From Climacium dendroides (lineage: Eukaryota; Streptophyta; Bryopsida; Hypnales; Climaciaceae): 64,000 bases of DNA. The stretch is taken from the NCBI GenBank assembly GCA_950106755.1, contig OX467083.1, positions 49,118,555 to 49,182,554 of the forward strand. Reading direction: 5' to 3'. The notes beneath the pieces are model-generated. The model worked only from the letters and a program-made list of their open reading frames with translations, did no database searches and had not been told where the DNA came from. The translations under genes were made by a program, and so were the position numbers. Positions 1 through 10,992 of the stretch are shown here, piece after piece. Each line of letters starts with the position of its first letter. The stretch's first letter is position 1.

Positions 1-700
1 AAAAAACATATATGTAGATAGAATATCATATTATTCATTTTCAAAAAAGTTGAAGTCTTTTTATTGGTCATTTTTTGAAATAATTTAATCCCTAAAGGTC
101 ACCAAGATATTATTTTAGAGATATAATGTTTTCTAAAGATTTGTCATGAAATAGTCCTTAAAGTGTAAATTTAGTTATGACACTTGAATAAAAGTTGACA
201 ATTTAGTACCACACATTATATCCATGATACTAAAAATAAATTTAAGTAATAATTATTTTTAAGTTTCATTTTGGTTCATAATTTGATTTGTCTTTTAAGA
301 AGTTTTTTAAAGAGCTTGACTTGCAAAAATTGTGGTAGTTGCCAACTCCGCACTTCTTGGTTATCATCCCTCCCTCCATGTTTGCACAATTTTGTTCTTG
401 CCTAACTTAGTAGTCATTGAGGTCGAGTTGGAGCAATGGCAAAGCCCAATTGAATCAAAGTCACTTGAGTTCATTTTCATTTATAGCTAGCATTCAAACC
501 TTGTCAAATACTCGCATATGTGGAGATTTGAAATGTTAAGGATTTTGTTTCTCCTCATGACAATGAAGTAGCATATGTTGGAAACAAATCTGGGATGAGG
601 TGGCGTGTAGCAAAGAAAATGATTCAATACTCTTCTCCAACATTAGCATGGGCAACAATATTCCTTAGAAAAAAAACAAAAATAATGGCAAGTGATACAA
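1..700. other. AT-rich intergenic DNA, no gene seen
   Basis: I see no open frame with protein-like composition and no clear repeat boundary. The stretch ends at a TTAA followed by CCCCTA at 701-710, the terminal motif of a repeat family found elsewhere in the window. Confidence 0.6.
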
Positions 701-1762
701 TTAACCCCTAGACTGGTTTTGAGTCATTGCCCTTCTATTTTGAGTTGTTTGTTTTCAAATTTTGAGTTTATTTTCCAGTTATAAGTATTTTCAAAAAATA
801 GACTATGTTGTGAATCTAATGGTTGTAGTTTCATCAAATTCTAAGTTAATCCCAACAAGACAAAGGCCATTTTTTTGTCAAAAAACTCTGAGAACTACCA
901 TGTTTGCTACATTCACCCTAGAAAATATAAAATTATTATTATTAGAATCTGACTGTAGGATCTATGGTACTGTATTTGTTTGAGATCATGTGGTAAAATG
1001 TCACAAAGTTTGACTGTACAAATTGGAAGATATCAACATTCAATTTTTTTTTTTGAATATTGGCCTATAATTTCAAATGACTTTGACTGCTATTTATAGA
1101 AGACTTTTGTAAAGTAAAATTTCAATTAAATAAACTTTATATTGAAGAATTGAGTAGAAATTCTAGGATTTAAATATATATATAGAGAAAGACACACACA
1201 CTTGATTTTAATTCTTTAAAAAATTTCTAAATAGAAGTAGGCCCAAGAATAAGGAAAAAAACTAAATTGTTAATAGCTCTAAGATGAGATTGAAACACAA
1301 TAATTCCAATGGTGAGATTGTTTAAGCAAGCAAACTTAAACTTGTTAAACTATTTTTTTGATAAATTATGAGAATTGCATTCAAAAATGAATCCTATAGT
1401 TGTTTTTTCAAGAAAATGTTTAGATTGTCCACAAAACAAGATTGTTCATCATTTTGACATCAATTGGAATCCAAATGGAATGAATCAAAGTTTTACATAT
1501 AGACAAAAATAAGACCTATAAGGAAAAAAAAAATTTTAAATTAATTTCAAATTTTTGTGAATTTCTTTATCTAGCAAGTGGCATGAAAATTATATTTAAG
1601 ATGGCATAAATTTTTCTCCCAAGCATTGATTGAAATAAAAATTATAATCCCACAAAGCTAATAACTTTTTTTATCTTATAAGAAATTTTCAAAAATATTT
1701 GCCAAAAATTGAGGTCATAGAAACCTACTTCTATTTGAGGGGATTCTTGGGTCTTTGAAGTG
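701..1762. mobile_element. Degraded TTAA-type element related to the 18.6-kb copy
   Basis: The left end is TTAA plus CCCCTA at 701-710. The interior from about 860 to 1760 resembles 18640-19830 in the same orientation, sharing stretches such as AGAATCTGACTGTAGGATC (versus AGAATCTAACTATAGGATC) and a following GAAGATATCA/GAAAGATATTA segment. The right end near 1740-1762 is eroded and its TTAA is not recognisable. No transposase is encoded. It is read as an old relative of the intact 1.2-kb element at 18632-19831. Confidence 0.5.
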
Positions 1763-3394
1763 AATTTTTTATGATTTTTTAAAGCTAAAATGTTAAACTA
1801 TGAGTAGATCCTTGTTAAAACATGGGTAAACCCTTATTAAAGAATGGGCTGATGTGTCCACTCCCCAAGTGCATTGCCAGCATGATAAAGGGTTGCTAAG
1901 ATTGTAGTAATAGGTGGGTTAGTGACACAAATGGGAGGAACCAATAGGTGGCGGAATTGGGTGGATGTGGTATTGGACAATTCTACCTTAATGTTCAATA
2001 TGATCCAACTTCCAATTCAAGTAGCGGTTGTTGTTGATTGACTAAATGGAATACCAATTTAATAGTATCAACATGTATTTGGACCTTTTTAAGGTTTTCC
2101 CAAACCAATCCAAGGAGGTGAAGTAGGCAATTATATTGAAAATTTAAATATAATGTGGACCTTCCAATATGGCATCCAAAGACCAATGACATTTGGTCTA
2201 CTATACACTTGACCATGTCTAATCCAACCATAATTTTTGTATTCCAGCCATCATCCATCTATGATTTGAAGCCTTGTTTGTTCAAGTTTTTAAAAACAAA
2301 AAGTGTAGGAGTTTGATGCCAATCTGCCAATGCAAATAAATCTACTACAACATGAAGAAGAATAAACCATTGGATATGAGTTAATCAAGATCCAACAATA
2401 GGTTTTATAAATGACGAGAAGCCATGGCACATTGGAGTCTTAAAAACCTTAGTAGTTACCATATCTAGCAAGGGTTAGTTTGAGCTATCAAAGCTTGGAA
2501 GAGGAAGTATCTTCAAATTGAAAGAACATGCTTTTGATTTCTGTGGAATGTACTTCACATTGTAGAAAAATACATTGTTTTGGAACAATTCTTTAAAACT
2601 TTAGTTTCCACATTTGGCTTCACCAATCTTAGCATGTACAGCCACAATTACATCAAAGATAGATTTTGGGCTCATCCAATCTATGAAATCTAAGAGATAC
2701 AAATCTACGAAGGAAACTTTGCATTAGATACTACATTGTGATTGGCTTCATTGCCGCCACGGTTGACAATGTATGCTCTACCTTGGAAATGCTCTATAAT
2801 TCAACATTCATGCATAATTAGGTCACCTTGATATGAGAACCCTAAAAAAGTGCTCTTCTCCATGTTCTTGCAACAAACATTCAAAATAAATCAATTATAG
2901 TAAAACTGATAGGTACAATTTAGTTATAATTTAATAATAGTAAAACTAATAGGTATAATTTAATTACAATTTAATGTACACTAATTTCTTTCATGCGTCC
3001 AAGGTGGAATAAATGCTTAATTTGCACTAGTATTGTACCAAAATATCCATTTTGCCCTAAAACCTATACACAAAAATTCACCCCTTTTAACACATCTAAT
3101 CCATGATCTTCATAAAAGACTCAAGACAATTCCTATCCCATAATTTGTATAAAATGCACATCTAAGAAAAAAGTGAAAAATATGTTTACACCAAAATTAA
3201 TTTTTTATATTTATTTCAGATTTTTTGCCCATTTGATACTCTAAGACATAGAAGTTGATTAACCTTTAAAAACTAGTTTTAGACTTTTAAGGTTTTAATA
3301 TAAAAATAAAAATAAATCATAAAACAATACAAACATAAAAAAAAAATTAGAAAATATTTCATTTGTTGCCAATTGGATTAAAAATTTTAGTTGT
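1763..3394. other. Intergenic DNA, no supported gene
   Basis: The longest frame is 87 codons on the minus strand (1995-2258). It has no motif I recognise, no good splice context and no GC rise. I call nothing here. Confidence 0.55.
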
Positions 3395-3397
3395 AGA

Positions 3398-4228
3398 CTA
3401 GCAGTTGGCGCTTGCTATGCTATGCATTCACCATTAGAATTTCATAAGAATTTTTTATGTATTAGATAGAATGCAAAGCAAGAATTTCAAAAAATCTTCA
3501 AAAAATCTTCAGATAAAAATTACTAAAATCTTCATATAATTTTTTTAATAAATAATCATATACTGAAATAAACAATAGAAATTTAATGAATGATGAATGA
3601 AATATATGCAATGATGAATACAGTAAAAGATACACACACATTAGAATGCATTGGAAATTTGACTCAATTGTTATAAACAATGGCAACCCTAATAGAAGAA
3701 TTTAAAGAAAAAACTTGTAAATTTCAAAAGCTTCATGAACAATTTAATTGTTGTGGAATTCAAAATCCGTTCAATCTAATAAATTTCTCAAATCATTTGG
3801 TAGTAGCAATAGAAAATTGAAATTAGAATAAAGCTCACAAAAGCACAAAATCATAGAAATGCAAAAGAAGTATAAAGCCAAGAAAAGCAATGGAATTGCT
3901 ACCTTTATAATATCACCATATTGATCTATCATCCTTTGTAAAAAGTGATATTCCAGAGGTGATTGTGAACTACTATTCTATTTTAGTAATATCACATTGT
4001 GTGAAAATATGATTTTTATGTATGCATGATTGGAAATATTTTTATAAAATAATTAAAATAATTATTTTAAAGACTTATTGAAATCATTATCATGAATTCT
4101 ATTCAAATATATCAAATTTTTACTAATATGTGATACAATGAATGTGTAGTATAGCAAGCAGAAGCCCTTAGTATTAATGGTAGCATTTGTGATATTACAG
4201 AGGGACTTATGATTTTAGTAGTATGATA
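3398..4228. repeat. Dispersed repeat, copy 1 (about 0.83 kb)
   Basis: The left end begins CTAGCAGTTGG, then GCTTGCTATGCTATGCATTC, and the right end finishes near AGTAGTATGATA. The second copy is at 20555-21224 in the same orientation, about 670 bp long. There is no coding capacity and no clear terminal inverted repeat. TAGTTGT occurs just outside both ends here (3388-3394 and 4227-4233), a possible target duplication, but it is offset from the ends seen in the other copy. Confidence 0.65.
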
Positions 4229-4948
4229 GTTGTTGATAGTTGTGGATAATGCATCATGACCCAAGATGAACTCTTTTAGTTTCTAATGGATAGATTGGCT
4301 TTGCCAATAACTCTCTTTGGCATCAAATTCAATTTGCATTCTATAGTGGGAGTTCTTTAAGTTTTGAAAATTTCCAAAGCAATACAATGTGACAAAAAAG
4401 AAAAATTGGTATACCTTAATTTGATGTAAATGCTCCAAATTTCATTAAGAAAGTTGCATGCAAATTGCAACTATCGCAATCTATTCAAACTGCCAAATTT
4501 ACATTTTCTACAAATTGAGAATAAATCCCAACCACAAATCAAATATCTACACTTCAATATATTACCTCAAAGGGTAGTTAGAGAAATTGCACTACAAAAC
4601 ACCCCTACCACTACAACAAGTATTGGCACAAAGACCTCTCGTAAAACCTCAAGAAGAAACCACTTTCTACCCGGTTTTATTTCTCTTCTATACTCCAATA
4701 AATTCCATTGCTTGCTTTCAGGATCCTTCTCTTGTTCCTTTTTTTGGAGTTTTTGTATTTTGCTCCTGCAAATCCAACACATAAATTATTCAACTTAAGT
4801 TTGTACACCTCAAATATAACATTCTAAAGAACCCTAATTGAACACCTCCTCAATTAGCATGAAAAAGGACTCCCCAACACCTTTGGTTTGCAAAATTGTT
4901 TTTAATTCAAATAAGTGAGAACTTCTAAGGCCAACAAATTATTCTCTT
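4229..4948. other. Intergenic DNA, no supported gene
   Basis: Frames of 122 codons (plus, 4430-4798) and 71 codons (minus) overlap between 4430 and 4798. Neither shows a recognisable domain, and they shadow each other. I do not call a gene. Confidence 0.5.
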
Positions 4949-5160
4949 CACATGCCAAAGCTTTTATTTTGCTTACTTTTTTTGACTTGGCATGCCTTTG
5001 CTCACATGCCAAAGCTTTAATTTTACTTACTTTTTTTGACTTGGCATGTCTTTGCTCACATGCCAAAGCTTTGATTTTGCTTACTTTTTTTTGACTTGGC
5101 ATGCCTTTGTTCACATGCCAAAGCTTTGATTTTGCTCAATTTTTTTGACTTGACATGCCT
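4949..5160. repeat. 54-bp tandem repeat, about 4 units
   Basis: Units begin CACATGCCAAAGC at 4949, 5003, 5057 and 5112, so the period is 54-55 bp. Each unit starts with CATGCCAAAG and ends with TTGGCATG, so unit borders form short palindromes. Read on the minus strand the array gives a repetitive Lys/Ser-rich frame, which is a product of the repeat and not evidence of a protein. Confidence 0.9.
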
Positions 5161-6114
5161 TGAGAGGTATATTTGATGAATAGTAACTCATCCTACAGGA
5201 CAAGAAATGAATAGTAACTTGTCCAGTATGACAACCATGATGCCTTTACTCTAGTTGACCCCTAATTTCCTTAACTGTGACAATTGAAATTCCACTTTAG
5301 AAGTTTATAGCCACTTATTGTAACTTCCAAAGCATATAATTACATTTTGATAATGTGAAATACAGTTTCTTCTTCCTAATAACATAATTTGGTACATTCT
5401 TTGAGGTCTCCTAAATGATTCATTTCATAGTTGGAAGAGTCTAGTTTTGGCCATTTAGACTTCAAAAGGTTTATTAACCTCACATAAAATCTAATTATAA
5501 CCTATTTTAAAAATCAACTGCTTCATGTTCTTGCCTAAAACTGTACAACCGCTATTCATGAGAGACTAGAAGTGATTTTGGATACAACTATTTTCACCCC
5601 TTCAAAAATTCATAGTCTATTCGTATAAGAGAGTCTAGAATCTCCTTGACTACCAACAAGATCCGATTTTTTTCCATGCTCGAAACCTTAAAACATTATT
5701 CAGATGAATTTAATTGCAGTTACATTCGTGGGTGCTGTTCTCAAATGGCGGCACTCCAGTACAACTAATACAAGAACTCTGTTATAGATCTGACCAGAAT
5801 GTTACGTAGCTACAGGTTTTTCATTAACTTATATTGAACATATTATAACTTCATATTTACTTATTAATGAACAAGTTAAAAGTCAAGTGTGTAACATTGT
5901 TTCATTGAAGCTGTAAGATAGCATCATTGTTATAACGTTGTGCCTTATGTGGAGTGTATCTTATGTATGTGGAGTGTTCTACAACTCACGAACGTTATGA
6001 AATAGTCTTTCAACCGATTCTTCTCTACAGTAGCAGAAGTACTCACCGAATTCTACAAGATGTGATGAATTGATAAAAACTGAGCATCGTGCAGACAACG
6101 AAGCAGTCCCTCAT
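5161..6114. other. Downstream flank of the transporter gene
   Basis: No coding signal was seen from 5161 to about 6000. The 3' end of the minus-strand transporter transcript should lie in 5700-6200, where base composition becomes less AT-rich, but I cannot place a polyadenylation site. Confidence 0.4.
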
Positions 6115-6205
6115 TCAACCAATATTGCGAAGTGCCTTAGACTTGCCCAGATAGATCATGAAAACGTGAGCTAGAGAAAGGGATAGTATTGAGTAACAGG
6201 AATAC

Positions 6206-9200
6206 CTGGAGTAATAGAGAAGCAGGTGATTGACCACCGGAATGACGTATGACACCATGCAGACGCCCGTGGCGCCCGTGACCACAAGCATGTCGCCCGA
6301 CTTGGCCGGCCAAAGGACGGCAATCGCCAAACAAATGGTGAGGATGGCGGTCATCAGCATCAGATGGCGACGACGCTTGTCCGTGACCCAGCTCTCCGGA
6401 ATCCAGCCATTGATGGTGTGCCTCGTGGGATACTCCAGCATGGGCGTCGCGAACGCCATGTACACTGCAAGTCAGGGATAATCAGGCAATCATGTGTTTT
6501 GTTACACGATGCTAACCATATGCGTCCAGTTTTCAGAATTTTAAACCAATTACTAGAAGTGAGCTTTCGTTGCGCGATCACTCAATGGAGCTCACAGAAG
6601 ATCTCGATCGTTTTGGATTCTACAAGAGCTTATCGAACTCTCTTAAAATCCCATCGTGTCTCACTGAATGTACGTATGATGATTTCTTATGAGTGCAGTA
6701 AACCACTATGGGAGGTAGAGAAGTCCTGATTTCCATGCAAAGATGAGTGGCCATCGACCAGTTTAGCTAACATAACTTGCCAATTGAAGGCCACGAACCT
6801 GGTGTTTAATGACTGGAAGAGATGAGTTTCGTTAACTGCAGGCCAAGGGTCAGTCTAGGAGAGGGATTAGGTCTCTTATTAATATCGTTTAGTATCTAAC
6901 TTCTGCCACAATATGGAACCGCTGCAAAGTTTAGACTCCAGACGATTTGCAAACAGTATGATATACCGAGGTTGAGCAGAGTGGAGAGGGTAACCCAGGC
7001 AACGATGGAGATCGATCCAGAACTTGATCAGCAGCTACAACAACGAAAGAGGAAGTATAAGGCCAGGGATAGCAGAATTGAAATCATACGTGTCATGGAG
7101 AGGTTGAGTATGCCTTGGGCCACCCCCCCGCCCAGCCACTTGTTCAACAGAATATTGTCCTGCGTGTTGACGCCGTACTTCGCCGCCCCAAAGAATCCCG
7201 TTGCGCCATATATCACGAATGAATTCACTGCACAACACTCACTCCGCAGTCAAGCGTTGTGATCGCATCAGAAAAAACAAGCTAGGGTTTGAGCATACAG
7301 CGGATTCCAGCCCTACTGGGCCAAGATCGAATCCCAATTTGAGTCTCATGTTTTGCTTAGGGTTGTTTGAGTAGGTCATGTGGCGACATTCGAATTCTTT
7401 CACACAATTTTAGTTATTTTCTGATCAACACAAGATGTGTCCCTCACTGATTCTAGTGATATGAAGTTTCGCACAATCTAAAATGATCAATATTCCTAAT
7501 GGGATCGATCGAATTTGTGATTTTCTCGAAACCTAAATAATTCTGGGCACTGGATTTTGAGAGGGAGAAGGAGCAGGAAGGCATTACCGAGCACCACCAC
7601 GCGCGTGGAATAGGAAGTGAGCTTGACGCCGAGCTGGCCTTCAGGCATCTCCACCAACAGGGGCATGATCACTGGCTGAATGTAGAAGGCAAAACCAAAC
7701 ACCGAAACCGCCTGCGACACCAACCCTGAGACACCAAATTTGGTCGCGGAGCCGCTCTCAGTGATAATGCAAACACATCGATCAACCCGTGAACTTGAAA
7801 AGATTCAACGAAATCTCGCTCACCAATGGAACTGAAGCCCACGGGAGCCAGCTCCCCATCGGCTATGGCTGGCAGTCCGTTAATGCAACCCTCGACGATC
7901 GTGACGCCCATCAACCATAACACGATTACCGTGCCCGTCATGGCCGCGTACTCCAGCTACATGCGCTCACAAAGCACATGTGTCGTATTTAGTTTAGTAC
8001 TTTAGGGAATTTGAAGTTAATACGTTCTTTTTTGCTTTGAAGATACTGAGGATATCCTCCACACAAATCTGGCTATGGAGGTGATTGCGCGAGAGGAAAG
8101 GTTGGACTTCGATCTAGACCTGACGAAGGCGGGTGACGCAGCACAGGGGCCAGATGACGAGCGCCGTCACGAACACCATGAGCAGGCGCCCTTCTCCATT
8201 GACGAGCACGCCAGGGACGTCGTTGGGCCAAATGCTAAGTAATCCACTTGCGCCGGATTCTCCGATTTGCGCTATGCTCCCTGTAATGGTCCTACCAAGT
8301 CAATCCCACTCTCAGGATTAAAAATTCATCCACAGGACCATGGATTCATAGTTTTAAATGAATTTGATTGCTCATGTTGTGAAACATATAATTTGGACGG
8401 ATTAATAATTCAGAAGTTCACTTTCATCAGCTTCAGTGAAGAACATTGTATAAGTTGGTCAAATTATCTCTCCAAATTGGACAAGAGAAAGTCCCCAGAT
8501 GATCAACTCTAATCTGCTACAGGTACATGAAACCCAATTTGGGACTTTAGTGCCTTTTGCTCCAATTCAATCTCATGCAAGCGCAACCAAGTAATCAGAA
8601 GAAGAATCATGGACGGAAGTAGCGAGCGAAGAGGAAGAAGACCCAACATACCCCAGCAAGAGCACCACAATGCTGATCTCTGTCGTAAGCTGCATGCACA
8701 AGAAGACTCAGTCTCAAGCCCGGATAATAAATTTTGAGTCACGAGAAGAAAATCAAAGTACAACTTTCACGCACTGGAAATTGAGTTCCAAGCAAATGGA
8801 AGGATGAGGCTTACGCGCCAGGCGGGGCCAGCAACGGCCAGTCCGAGAGACTCGTAATCCATGGTGCCGGTGACGAGGGCCTGACGTAGCAACAAGTCGC
8901 AGGTGTAGGCATTGGCGGACGCCACCACCAGCATAATGAGGAACCCGGCCGTGATCCCCGTGACGCTGAATGCCCACGCAACCGGCAACACCGCTCTGCA
9001 CCCTCCATTCCCCCACTCCCTTCTTCAACCTCCAGGACGTACTAGCTAGCTCCTCCACTTACATCCAAGCTTTGACCATCCCGTCCGTAAGTCACTGCAT
9101 TCTCTCTCCGTCGACAAACCCCTCTTAGCACTAAACCGCAGAAACAGAGCAGCATGCACTTGATTTGTACAAGAGATAAAGATGTACCCCCAGCAAATGC

Positions 9201-10012
9201 AGCAGGTTTCACGGCTTTGACCATCCCGTATGTAGACTCACTGCATTCTCTCTCCGTCGACTACCCCCCCCCCCTCTTAGCACTAAACAGCAGAAACAGA
9301 GCAAACATATGATTTGTACAAGAGCTGAAGAAGTAGCCACAGCGCATCCAGCAAGTTTCACGGTGAGATAGCAAGAGAGGAGCTCATTACCCGTCGGTTC
9401 ATGTTGATTGCATTTTCTCAAATCTCTCTTAACACTAAGCAGCAGAAAGCCATCAAACCCAAGACAAGATTACACAAGACCTGTAGGTAAGTGAGCGAGG
9501 CTCAAAGTAGCTTGGGGCGAGAGTATTGTAACTATTTTCTGCAGGATTCATGGCGAGAGGGGAATCGAAGAGATCACTAGATGAATTAGTTACCCGCCCA
9601 TGATGGCCAGAGTGAGAGTGGGAATCACGCTCATCAGCACTCGTCGATTGTCCGCCACGCGCAGAATGCCTCGCAGGTTGGGGCACTTGGGGTGGCACGG
9701 AGCTCCTGCGCCGACGCCATCTCCGAGGTTGAAGACTGCGCCTCCCAGCAGCTCCTTCTCTCGCGTGACCATAGAAACTCCTTGAGCTTCTTGTGTGTCC
9801 ACCAACGCCGTCGTCCTCGCATTCTGCAGGTCGTGATGAGCAATAGAACCTCCTCCTCCTGCTTTGGCTTCTGGGGTGTCCACCAACGTCGTCTCCCCGG
9901 GCGTCTTCGTCGCAGCAGAATTATTGCCTACAGCAGCAGCGTGCTCTCCGTACCCGGCCTGCTGCTGCAAGAATCCTGCATCCTTCTTCCCGTCATGTGA
10001 TGCAAGCGCCAT
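6206..10012 (-). CDS. AAAP/SLC38-type amino acid transporter, nine exons
   Basis: Predicted proton- or sodium-coupled amino acid permease of vacuolar or plasma membrane (AAAP family; closest by motif to plant AVT and animal SLC38). Exons on the minus strand: 10012-9594, 8995-8815, 8689-8652, 8276-8120, 7956-7824, 7725-7588, 7227-7090, 7022-6967, 6464-6206. The ATG at 10012 opens a hydrophilic N-tail of about 120 residues; the first membrane segment reads LAIMGGAVLPVAWAF across intron 1, matching the family's VGAGIMALP region. Later hydrophobic segments include SIVVLLLG, VFVTALVIWPL, AAMTGTVIVLWLMGV, VFGFAFYIQPVIMP, FVIYGATGFFG and YVIPVVNHLLLYY. Phases agree at every junction except exon 7 (ends phase 1) to exon 8 (needs phase 2). 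Joining exon 7 directly to the 6464 exon keeps frame. The last exon has a donor at 6205; the C-terminal exon was not found. If that donor is unused, the frame stops at 6115. About 506 residues are accounted for. Confidence 0.75.
9069..9361. repeat. Tandem duplication inside transporter intron 1
   Basis: Two copies of a roughly 145-bp unit start with GCTTTGACCATCCCGT at 9069 and 9214. Both contain CTGCATTCTCTCTCCGTCGA, a CTCTTAGCACTAAAC segment and AGCAGAAACAGAGCA or a close variant. A third partial copy (ACTAAGCAGCAGAAAG region) is at about 9401-9447. Copies differ by scattered substitutions and by a run of C in the second. The array makes up about half of intron 1 (8996-9593). Confidence 0.85.
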
Positions 10013-10463
10013 GGAAACTGCTCCTGTTCTGGCTTGTGGGGTGTCGTTGTCTCAGCAGTAATTAACTACAGCACCTGCTGCACTGATCTTGCATCCTTCT
10101 CCATCTTACGATTTACTGCAGTGAGTAAGCTTGATCGCCAGTACGCTTCAAGACGCAGGCAGAGCTCCTTGCCGACGAAAACTTATGCTGAATGGGGCGG
10201 CGGGACTTCAAGGAGGTGCACGGCCATAGCTAACTTCCATTGTGCATTTTGGGACACTGATTATGAAAGCACTGTGAAAGCAGAAGGGCAAAGCTAGATG
10301 CAGCGCCGGGAATCCGAATCCAGCTCCCACGTCTCCGGAAAGCCAATTAGAAAGTGCGGTCGCACTCTACGAGAAGGCTCAAAAACCGCTCTGGCATTAA
10401 GAACCGCCCCTACCAAATCTAAAACAGTGCACATGGATGTAGAAATGGAGTAATGAAAGCATA
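10013..10463. promoter_or_regulatory. Upstream flank of the transporter gene
   Basis: This is the 5' flank of the minus-strand gene. It is richer in GC than the surrounding intergenic DNA and probably holds the 5' UTR and promoter. Small frames here (plus 10034-10297, minus 10294-10494) look like shadows. No TATA box or start site could be assigned with confidence. Confidence 0.35.
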
Positions 10464-10992
10464 TTGTTGCAGTACTGCAACAATACAATTTCAATGGGTG
10501 GGGTACTAAGGTAAACCATCCCTTTGTGGTCAGAATGAGGAGTTTGACATCATCTTGTTACTTGAATTTTTCAATTTTTTTTCCCACATTAGTACAAGTG
10601 TGAGAAATAGCAAGTGCTATTGAAATTAAATTTTTTGGACAAAGTATGAATTCACTAGGAATTTTTGAAGTGTTCAGCCCAAAAGAATCTGTAGACCAAC
10701 TCATAACCAACAAAATTTGAATCTGTAATGCTCATCTCACTACCTAATGTAGTCAAAATATTTTCTATTACAGAAGGCCAAAAAAGTCAATTTTTACAAT
10801 GAACTTCACAATAAAAAATCAGAAGTTCCTAATGAGGTCAATGTTTCACTCCATACTGTCATGTAAGACATGCATTGTGGCCCGCATCTCACATACTAAA
10901 AAAAACCACAATGGGTCATTTCCTAGGCGACCGCAATGGGTTGTTTTACCTTATATCCATTGAAAGTATAGTGTTGTAGTACTCCAACAAAT
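10464..10992. mobile_element. Foldback element with ~55-bp inverted arms
   Basis: The left arm (about 10464-10523) contains GTTGCAGTACTGCAACA, TTTCAATGGGTGGGG and AAGGTAAACCATCCC. The reverse complement of the right arm (10931-10992) contains GTTGGAGTACTACAACA, TTTCAATGGAT and AAGGTAAAACAACCC in the same order. The outer tip is itself palindromic (TTGCAGTACTGCAA). No coding capacity. Target duplication not identified, so exact ends are uncertain. Confidence 0.6.

Noticed and set aside
4902..5114. Minus-strand frame with repeated KSKKVSKIKALACEQRHA peptide
   Set aside because: It is produced entirely by a 54-bp tandem DNA repeat that also has palindromic borders. There is no splice or promoter context.
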